This document shows, piece by piece, positions 1 through 5,003 of a stretch of DNA of 5,559 nt. The translations under genes were made by a program, and so were the position numbers. The notes below the pieces were generated by a model that was given only the letters and a program-made list of their open reading frames with translations, ran no database searches and was not told where the DNA came from. This DNA comes from Thermoprotei archaeon (GTDB lineage: Archaea; Thermoproteota; Thermoprotei_A; Sulfolobales; Ignisphaeraceae), in NCBI GenBank assembly GCA_003661905.1, contig QMXA01000090.1:1-5559 (forward strand), given 5' to 3'. The stretch's first letter is position 1. Each line of letters begins with the position of its first letter.

Positions 1-185
1 AGGAATTGGTAAAGATAATTGAAGGAATAATTATCGAAAATGCCAATGTAATAAAAGCTCGTGGAGAACGTGCTTTCGGATTAGTAATGGGTAAAGCTAT
101 GTCCAAACTTAGGGGAAGAGTAGATGGAAAAGTAGTTGCTGAAGTAGTAAGGAAGAAACTTAAAGAATTCCTATCTTCTACTTAG
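1..185 (+). CDS. gatE: Glu-tRNA(Gln) amidotransferase subunit E, C-terminal end (partial)
   Basis: The reading frame is open from base 3 to a TAG stop at 183-185. It gives the last 60 residues of a protein whose start lies left of the window. The tail contains ARGERAFGLVMGKAM followed by RGRVDGK and a closing basic helix. This is the signature of the YqeY-like tail domain shared by GatB and GatE, which contacts tRNA. GatE is the archaeal subunit that works with GatD to convert misacylated Glu-tRNA(Gln) into Gln-tRNA(Gln) in the cytoplasm. I prefer GatE because the 'RGERAF...MG..M...RGRVDGK' wording fits archaeal GatE best. GatB has a homologous tail and cannot be excluded from 60 residues. 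The next gene on this strand starts about 200 bp away, so this looks like the end of a transcription unit. Confidence 0.75.
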   Translation, partial: ELVKIIEGIIIENANVIKARGERAFGLVMGKAMSKLRGRVDGKVVAEVVRKKLKEFLSST

Positions 186-204
186 ATCTTTCTTAAAGAT
201 TCTT
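186..204 (+). terminator. Possible hairpin terminator after gatE
   Basis: Directly after the gatE TAG, ATCTTT (186-191) and AAAGAT (195-200) form a perfect 6-bp inverted repeat around a 3-base loop. A pyrimidine-rich TCTT (201-204) follows. The stem is AT-rich and would be weak at high temperature. Archaeal termination depends mainly on U-rich tracts, so the hairpin may be incidental. The position immediately after a stop codon is the main argument for it. Confidence 0.3.
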
Positions 205-265
205 CATTATGTTCTGTAAAGAATTATCATAACAACGTTAATTACCACCATAGTTTATAATGAAA

Positions 266-324
266 TCTGTCAGACTGGTCTAGGCTCATCATTTATCAGT
301 GCCGGTAGCTCTCCATCATCCAAA
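266..324 (-). ncRNA. C/D box sRNA (2'-O-methylation guide) with two guides
   Basis: Read on the minus strand, this stretch has the full bipartite architecture of an archaeal C/D box sRNA, in order. The C box is ATGATGG (319-313). Guide 1 is 13 nt, AGAGCTACCGGCA (312-300). The D' box is CTGA (299-296), followed by a 3-nt spacer. The C' box is a perfect ATGATGA (292-286). Guide 2 is 12 nt, GCCTAGACCAGT (285-274). The D box is CTGA (273-270). Box order, the short D'-C' spacer and the 12-13 nt guides all match the family that assembles with L7Ae, Nop5 and fibrillarin. The C box deviates only at its last base, which does not take part in the kink-turn pairs. Short flanking ATCT and AGAT could close a terminal stem. 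By the D+5 rule the methylated bases would be the G complementary to position 304 (guide 1) and to position 278 (guide 2). The exact 5' and 3' ends are estimated. The gene sits in an intergenic gap, head-to-head with taw3. Confidence 0.85.
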
Positions 325-391
325 GATGGTTTAATGATCCGTTAGTTCTATCTAGTGTGGTACTCACTTATTGTTAGAAGCAGGGGTTTTA

Positions 392-997
392 ATGCCTGTA
401 GATATGAAGATTTGGAATGCTGAGAAGGAAAAAGCATGGAGACAATTGAGTGAAGATTTGGAAATAGGGTATCTAGATGAAGATATTAGGCCAGTGCTTC
501 TAGAGTTTTTTAGAAGGCCTTGTTCATTTACAAAAAGTTCTTGTAGTGGTAGAATAGTTATCGTTGATGCTAATATGCCCTGGGAAAGGCAAAAAGCTAC
601 CATATTATTCAAGAAGCATAGCCCAATAACTGTTGAAGAGATAGCACCATTCTATAATCAGAGAGTTCTCTATAATCTCTGGATCATAGCCTCAGGACCT
701 ATAATTCATGCAATTACCTGTAATTTAAAAGAAGCTTTAACAATTCTTAAGATAGCACGCAATGCAGGATTTAAACATAGTGGTATCCTATCTATAAGAA
801 AAAGCGGCATAGTGATCGAATTAGTAACAGGTGTAAGAGCTGAAATACTTCTAAAAAGAGGTAATAAAGTGATTGTTAAACTCGATGAATTACCTGAAGT
901 GGTCGAGATCTTAAATAGGGTGTTATTGATGGGTAAAGAGAGATTAGAGAAACTTTATAGAGTACTGAAGCAATACAATGAAGAAATATGTTGCTAA
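392..997 (+). CDS. taw3: tRNA-wybutosine N4-methyltransferase Taw3 (TYW3 family)
   Basis: This is an archaeal TYW3 homologue, which uses SAM to methylate N4 of the tricyclic wyosine-type base at position 37 of tRNA(Phe), in the cytoplasm. Family marks are SSCSGR at residues 49-54, the 'W...SGPIIHA' segment around residues 97-107, and GFKHSGI at 126-132. The length of 201 residues is normal for the family. I chose the ATG at 392 because AGGGG lies five bases upstream and the two codons before it look like leader. An in-frame TTG at 371 would add 7 residues but has no ribosome binding site, and ATG 404 is a further alternative. A weak TATA-like TTTAAT at 330-335 could drive it. A Trm5-like gene, which acts on the same nucleotide, lies 1.2 kb away on the other strand. 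In Crenarchaeota Taw3 is thought to act on imG2-type intermediates to give mimG. Which product forms here cannot be read from the window. Confidence 0.9.
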   Translation: MPVDMKIWNAEKEKAWRQLSEDLEIGYLDEDIRPVLLEFFRRPCSFTKSSCSGRIVIVDANMPWERQKATILFKKHSPITVEEIAPFYNQRVLYNLWIIASGPIIHAITCNLKEALTILKIARNAGFKHSGILSIRKSGIVIELVTGVRAEILLKRGNKVIVKLDELPEVVEILNRVLLMGKERLEKLYRVLKQYNEEICC

Positions 998-1005
998 TTA
1001 CTAAG

Positions 1006-1059
1006 ATTTAAAGGGTAGAAAACAGAAGTCTACGTTTAGCTGAGAGGTCAAGAGGTGAT
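1006..1059 (+). promoter_or_regulatory. Likely promoter and ribosome binding site of the PhoH-KH gene
   Basis: In the 67-bp gap after taw3, TTTAAA (1007-1012) sits where an archaeal TATA box should be. Transcription would start near 1033-1037, leaving a leader of about 30 bases. AGGTGAT (1053-1059) is a strong Shine-Dalgarno site five bases before the GTG at 1065 and fixes that start. The TATA call rests on sequence only. Co-transcription with taw3 is equally possible because no terminator is obvious between the genes. Confidence 0.45.
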
Positions 1060-1064
1060 ATAGT

Positions 1065-2210
1065 GTGGGAGAGTTATTGGATAAGATAAAACCTCTTTCG
1101 CCAGGACAAGAAGAAATGAAAGCTGCATTGAGTGATAAGAGTTACGATGTAATAGGATTCTTTGGACCTACAGGAACTGGTAAATCATTATTTAGCTTAG
1201 CATATGGGATAGACTCAGTTATATCAGGTGAATATAAAAGATTCATAGTAGCTAAGCCTGTTATAGATGTAGTTACTGGTGAGGAGATAACAATAACTAA
1301 AGCACCTGAAGCCTTTATGCAAGTAGTAATGGAGTACGTAAATGATGTCATTGGAATGTTTATAGAGCGTTCTAAAATAGAAGAATTGATGAAGGATGGT
1401 AAATTAGTATTTGTCGATCCTCATTACTTAAGAGGAAGAACATTCGATGAAGCAGTAATATTCATTGACGAAGTACAAACAATACCCGCAGAAGGTTTTA
1501 TAGAAATGATAATACGTGTTGGTAGAGATTGTAGACTTATTGTAGCTGGAGATCCCATATTTCAAAGACTAAGAAATGTTGAACATGATCCTTCAGCTCT
1601 TATAAGAGATGTATTAGTAAGTGAAGAAAGAGCCAAAGTTGTAGATCTAGGAATTAAGGACATTGTGAGAGAAGGTGCTAAAAGAGGGCTTAGATTATTA
1701 TTTGAATACAAAATGAGATCCAGAGAGCTAAGTGAAGAAGAAAAGAAAGCATATGATGTGCTTAAAGCTCACTCACCCGATGCTGATATAATAACAATAC
1801 TTGACATTACTGAGGATAAAGAAAGGTATGAAATAGCACCAGAACATGTACCTGATCTCTTAGTAGTTGTAAAGCAGGGTCATTTAGGGAGATTAGTAGG
1901 AAGGGGTGGTGAAAGAATTAGTGCTGCAGAACGAGAACTAAACAAAAGGATAAGAGGTGTAGAACTTAATCTCAACTTTAAAGACATTATTAGAGCCATA
2001 CATCCAACATCATGGATATGGAGACATATAGTTGAAGCAGATTTCGCAGGTCCAAATTTGCAAGTTAAAATATATGAAGATATCATGGGACCTATGGTAG
2101 GTCAACGAGGTATGTATATAAGATTCCTGGACTCAGTATTTAGAAAGCTAATCGGTGTTGGTGTTAGAGTCGTTCCCATAGAAGAGCGTAGAAAGCGTAG
2201 AAGATCTTAG
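1065..2210 (+). CDS. PhoH-like ATPase with C-terminal tandem KH-like RNA-binding modules
   Basis: The 381-residue protein begins at a GTG preceded by AGGTGAT. Its first half is a PhoH-type P-loop ATPase. It has an entry segment GQEEMKAAL (residues 14-22), Walker A GPTGTGKS (34-41), Walker B VIFIDE (131-136) and the superfamily 1-like motif AGDPIFQ (161-167). The region after about residue 255 is different. It contains VGRGGERIS (GxxG loop at 279-282) and VGQRGMYIR (GxxG loop at 346-349), each followed by a helix and a strand. This is the layout of two KH-like RNA-binding modules. The extreme C-terminus is basic (RRKRRRS). Bacterial PhoH proteins are associated with RNA metabolism. Here the fused KH modules make an RNA-directed helicase, remodelling or decay cofactor role likely, but that is inference. 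No PIN nuclease domain is present in this protein. The stop codon interlocks with that of the convergent trm5 gene. Confidence 0.87.
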   Translation: MGELLDKIKPLSPGQEEMKAALSDKSYDVIGFFGPTGTGKSLFSLAYGIDSVISGEYKRFIVAKPVIDVVTGEEITITKAPEAFMQVVMEYVNDVIGMFIERSKIEELMKDGKLVFVDPHYLRGRTFDEAVIFIDEVQTIPAEGFIEMIIRVGRDCRLIVAGDPIFQRLRNVEHDPSALIRDVLVSEERAKVVDLGIKDIVREGAKRGLRLLFEYKMRSRELSEEEKKAYDVLKAHSPDADIITILDITEDKERYEIAPEHVPDLLVVVKQGHLGRLVGRGGERISAAERELNKRIRGVELNLNFKDIIRAIHPTSWIWRHIVEADFAGPNLQVKIYEDIMGPMVGQRGMYIRFLDSVFRKLIGVGVRVVPIEERRKRRRS

Positions 2211-3085
2211 CATCTATCTTTTCCAATTTCAATATCTAATGCAACTTGGTATTTCTTAGGTCCTGCCGATCTGACAACTCGTGCAAAAACTATGCTAAAA
2301 TCTTTAACTCCATCAATGCTACTCAATCTCTTCTCATACTTATCCTTAGCCTTCTGAATAGCTTTGAGTCTCTTATTAACGTTACTTATGAAGTCATATA
2401 CATGAATATATCCACGATGAGGCTTTAGGGCTTTTATGGCTTTAGGTAAGTATTTATAACATAGTTCAGGTAATGGCATTAATACTCTATTAGCTAAACA
2501 ATAGTAGTTTTCAATAACCTTGCCTGCATCACCCTGAATAATCTCAACTACGTCTTCAACATTATTTATTTTTGCATTCTCTCTCATGAGTTCTACAGCT
2601 TTAGGATTTATATCTATTGATATGACTTTCTTGGGCTTTGAGTATTTGGCTATCAGTATGGAGAATAAACCTGCACCAGCAAACATATTTATCACTATTT
2701 CTCCTGATTTCACTTGCTTAGCTATCCTTATGTGTTCGTATCCAAGTCTTGGTGATACATAGACAGATTTTATATCTACTTTGAAGGCACATCCGTGCTC
2801 CTTGTACATCGTGGTACTTCGCGGTTCACCAGCTAAGTGTATGAAGTCCCTTAATCTGTATTCACCCTTAACCTCACTAGTAGCTAGCCATATACTCTTT
2901 ACATAAGGTAAATATTTTATGAGATTTTCAGCTAATACCTTAAGCTTCTCTATCGGGTAGTTAAAAGGTCTTCTTATAATAGCAATATCTCCAATGATCT
3001 CCACTCTCTTCCAAATTCTAGATGCATCAGCAGGTCCTAAAACCTCCATTGCGATTCTTCTTAACAGAGATTGCCTTCTCCTCAC
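2207..3085 (-). CDS. trm5: tRNA (guanine37-N1)-methyltransferase, Trm5 family
   Basis: This 292-residue class I SAM methyltransferase is built like archaeal Trm5, which makes m1G37 in tRNA, the first step of wyosine synthesis in tRNA(Phe). The N-terminal part has the EIIGDIAIIRRP strand (29-40) and YKEHGCAFKVD followed by VSPRLGYEHIRI (94-121). The Rossmann core then shows motif I NMFAGAGLF (133-141), the acidic ribose-binding strand ISIDINPKAVE (155-165), GDA (185-187) and the catalytic-loop motif VLMPLPE (201-207). The last corresponds to the NPP/NLP motif of Trm5. Taw2, the aminocarboxypropyl transferase relative, lacks this proline motif, so Trm5 is preferred. Crenarchaeal Trm5a proteins can also C7-methylate imG-14, and I cannot separate the subtypes by eye. 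The aspartate usual in motif I is N133 here. The start is a GTG with GGTGAT four bases upstream (3096-3091). The gene diverges from the DUF2258-like gene and converges with the PhoH-KH gene. Confidence 0.82.
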   Translation of the reverse strand: MRRRQSLLRRIAMEVLGPADASRIWKRVEIIGDIAIIRRPFNYPIEKLKVLAENLIKYLPYVKSIWLATSEVKGEYRLRDFIHLAGEPRSTTMYKEHGCAFKVDIKSVYVSPRLGYEHIRIAKQVKSGEIVINMFAGAGLFSILIAKYSKPKKVISIDINPKAVELMRENAKINNVEDVVEIIQGDAGKVIENYYCLANRVLMPLPELCYKYLPKAIKALKPHRGYIHVYDFISNVNKRLKAIQKAKDKYEKRLSSIDGVKDFSIVFARVVRSAGPKKYQVALDIEIGKDRC

Positions 3086-3141
3086 CTAATCACCTATAAA
3101 GATATATCTAAAAGCGCAATATCTAGTATATGGGTGACAAT
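3086..3141. promoter_or_regulatory. Divergent promoter region between trm5 and the DUF2258-like gene
   Basis: All control signals for two divergent genes must fit in or near 56 bp. A perfect palindrome AGATATATCT (3100-3109), flanked by A/T, is the obvious TATA-like element. On the plus strand it would start transcription near 3130, giving a short leader with GGTGA (3133-3137) four bases before the ATG at 3142. On the minus strand GGTGAT (3096-3091) serves the trm5 GTG. A start dictated by the same palindrome would fall too close to or inside trm5, so trm5 may use the AT-rich stretch around 3118-3127 instead. This is motif reading only. Confidence 0.45.
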
Positions 3142-3855
3142 ATGCCTAAACTTAGTTCCGGGTTAATAATAGCTGGTGCTTATGCAGATAAAATTAGACG
3201 TACTCTATTTGCTCAACTAAGGGATTTAGTTAGACAGGGTAGAGTATCTCCTCAAAAAATTGCATATGCAGCAGGTACTCTCAATAGAATGCTCTACACG
3301 ATACTTGTAGAAAAACTCAAAGTGGATAAAGGAGATGTAGTTAGAATAAGAATAGATTATGACATTACCGACGAAGGGGAGATAGTTTGGAACTATGATA
3401 CATTAGAGCTTGAAGTATTTAGAAGAGTGCCACAAGAGAAAATAGCTGAAATAATTAAGGAGGCTATAGCACGTGCTGAAGAAATAGTTACAGCAGCTGT
3501 AGCATATAATATAGAAAAGATAGGTGAGACTGAAGATGGTGATGTAGTATATACAATAAGGCTTGATGAAAGAGAAGTTGGTGCTGTAGAAATCATACCA
3601 ATAAATGAGGAACTAGCATTTCTCAAGAAGGGTGCTGTAATAGAACCTTCACCAGTTATAATTGAAAGAATGAAACTAGACATCAAAGAGAGAAGTATTG
3701 AAGAAGCGGTTAAGGAATCCATAGCAACAATGGCACGAACAGGAAGACATGTCGAAGTATCAGAGGCTACCAAGGTAATTAATTATCTACGTAATAGAGT
3801 TGCTGCAAAACCCGTTACTGAAGAGAGATACGAAGAATATGAAGAAACGAGCTAA
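3142..3855 (+). CDS. Uncharacterised archaeal protein, DUF2258-like
   Basis: This is a 237-residue soluble protein with no signal peptide or membrane segment. The N-terminus (PKLSSGLIIAGAYADKIRRTLFAQLRD) and the overall make-up resemble the DUF2258 family of crenarchaeal proteins, which has no established function as far as I know. The first 60 residues look helical and basic. A strand-rich acidic middle follows (VVRIRIDYDITDEGEI). After that come a long helix with EEIVTAAVA, a second beta section (VVYTIRLDEREVGAVEIIP) and a helical C-terminal part ending in an acidic tail rich in E and Y. I chose ATG 3142 because GGGTGA lies at the correct spacing. An in-frame ATG at 3130 would contain that ribosome site inside the coding sequence. 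It shares its upstream region with trm5. Its stop interlocks with that of the convergent amidohydrolase-like gene. The family call comes from memory of the conserved N-terminus. No catalytic motif is visible. Confidence 0.72.
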   Translation: MPKLSSGLIIAGAYADKIRRTLFAQLRDLVRQGRVSPQKIAYAAGTLNRMLYTILVEKLKVDKGDVVRIRIDYDITDEGEIVWNYDTLELEVFRRVPQEKIAEIIKEAIARAEEIVTAAVAYNIEKIGETEDGDVVYTIRLDEREVGAVEIIPINEELAFLKKGAVIEPSPVIIERMKLDIKERSIEEAVKESIATMARTGRHVEVSEATKVINYLRNRVAAKPVTEERYEEYEETS

Positions 3856-4991
3856 AATATCTCTAGATTCAATCTTTTTAATACATCTGAAATTCTATCC
3901 CGTGCTTTTTGTAATAATGATTCACCAGCTGTCAGCAGTTCTCCATTATCAATAACTATATCATCGTAGACTATCACGGTTTCTACAGGTACATTCCCAC
4001 TAACTAATGCTCTAAATAGTGACTCCATACTTCCTGCAATAGGCCATATTTGCGGATTTTGAGCGTTGAATATGGTTAGAAGAGCTAATTTACCAGGTTC
4101 TATAGACCCTGTATTGCCAAATCCTAGCGCTTCAGCGCCCCATGTTGTAAGAGAAGCAAATATATCTATTGGGTTCTTACCTAGTTCCAGAAGTCTTTTA
4201 CAATTACTGAATATATCAATGTTTTCACTAGTCACTCCAATCCCGCTCTTCGAACGCCAAAAACTTAGACCCTTACTTGTTACTACTAAGTTTAGATCTT
4301 CAATACTGCTTAGCTCCTTAGCATATGTCTCTTCGGGATCTAGTATGGTGATTCTATAACCTTGGCTTAATATATTTCTTAACTCTTTTTCTTGAATTCC
4401 ACCAGATAAGTAGATATGAGAATTAGTGGTCTTAACTAGACTGAGTAGTTTGGGTGTTAGTGCTTCTCTATCAGTTATTATACCTAGCTTTATCACTTTA
4501 GGCTCTATTGCCACAATTCTTCTAAGCATTAATTCAGCATTATCGATTTCATAGAGAGATGTAGCAGGTATTAACATTCGGGTCATTACGTATATATCTT
4601 TTATAGCTTTGGCTGCAAATTCGAAGTGTTTTAATAGCATTAGCCCTATGCACGAGACACCTCTCATTAATAAGCTTGATAAAGCTACTGCTACTATGTA
4701 ATACGTATCATTTCTTGATATAGTGTCTAGAAGCTCTCTGAGTTTTTCTTTACTTGAGAATCTTAGTAAATATTGATAAGGATCAAAATAACCAATGCAT
4801 AGACCTGGTGTGATAATTTTACCTTTTCCTTCAATTACATAGTCCGCAAATTCATATTCAGGAGGTGGTTCTCCTGGGCCAACGGCCTTTATCACACCAT
4901 TCTCTACATATACATAGCCCTTCTTAATTATGAGTTCTAATACATGAGACATAGTGATTATTGTCACATTTGTTATGAGTATTTTGAGCAC
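3852..4991 (-). CDS. Amidohydrolase-superfamily protein lacking the metal site (probable pseudoenzyme)
   Basis: The 379-residue protein has the amidohydrolase outline. It has an N-terminal composite-domain strand pair (ILITNVTIIT, then VENGVIKAVGPG at 29-40), an IEGKGKIITPGL junction into the barrel (53-64), and the closing LTTWGAEALGFGNTGSIEPGKLA (281-303) typical of deaminase-like amidohydrolases such as SAH/MTA, cytosine or guanine deaminases. The usual 'PGLxxxHxHL' reads PGLCIGYFDPY, so the HxH pair is gone. The barrel-strand histidine expected in 'HIYLSGGIQEKE' (192-203) does not align. The late 'GTD' aspartate site reads GVTSEN (252-257). The whole protein has only three histidines (16, 122, 192), so a standard binuclear or mononuclear site cannot form. 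The frame is intact, which argues against a decaying gene. The GTG start at 4991 has GGTGA six bases upstream, just beyond the stop of udp 12 bp away, so the two are probably one operon. A structural, ligand-binding or regulatory role is inferred. Confidence 0.8.
   Translation of the reverse strand: MLKILITNVTIITMSHVLELIIKKGYVYVENGVIKAVGPGEPPPEYEFADYVIEGKGKIITPGLCIGYFDPYQYLLRFSSKEKLRELLDTISRNDTYYIVAVALSSLLMRGVSCIGLMLLKHFEFAAKAIKDIYVMTRMLIPATSLYEIDNAELMLRRIVAIEPKVIKLGIITDREALTPKLLSLVKTTNSHIYLSGGIQEKELRNILSQGYRITILDPEETYAKELSSIEDLNLVVTSKGLSFWRSKSGIGVTSENIDIFSNCKRLLELGKNPIDIFASLTTWGAEALGFGNTGSIEPGKLALLTIFNAQNPQIWPIAGSMESLFRALVSGNVPVETVIVYDDIVIDNGELLTAGESLLQKARDRISDVLKRLNLEIF
3873..3880 (+). terminator. 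U-rich terminator candidate for the DUF2258-like gene
   Basis: TCTTTTTA lies about 18 bp past the TAA of the DUF2258-like gene. It contains a run of five T (3875-3879), the longest T run close behind either plus-strand stop. Archaeal RNA polymerase terminates at such U tracts. It lies inside the last codons of the gene on the opposite strand, so the 3' untranslated region would be antisense to that gene. Confidence 0.4.
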
Positions 4992-5003
4992 TTACTCTCA
5001 CCA

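Noticed and set aside
299..313. Plus-strand GCCGGTAGCTC looking like the 5' end of a tRNA gene
   Set aside because: No D-loop, anticodon stem or T-arm follows. The resemblance is explained by the minus-strand sRNA guide being complementary to a tRNA-like target.
371..391. TTG at 371 as the taw3 start
   Set aside because: It has no ribosome binding site. AGGGG sits at proper spacing before ATG 392, and the seven extra residues do not look like family sequence.
2207..3085. Taw2 (aminocarboxypropyl transferase) as identity of the methyltransferase
   Set aside because: The MPLPE catalytic-loop motif and the overall pattern fit Trm5. Taw2 proteins lack this proline motif. Subtype remains open.
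3130..3141. ATG at 3130 as the start of the DUF2258-like gene
   Set aside because: It would place the GGGTGA ribosome site inside the coding sequence. ATG 3142 has that site at ideal spacing. A leaderless start at 3130 remains a minor possibility.
3393..3773. Antisense open frame of 126 codons inside the DUF2258-like gene
   Set aside because: It is serine-rich low-complexity translation typical of the reverse strand of an E/K-rich gene, with no ribosome site and no recognisable domain.
3852..4991. Amidohydrolase-like gene as a decaying pseudogene
   Set aside because: The full-length frame is uninterrupted, with a good ribosome site and preserved N- and C-terminal fold signatures, so it appears maintained.
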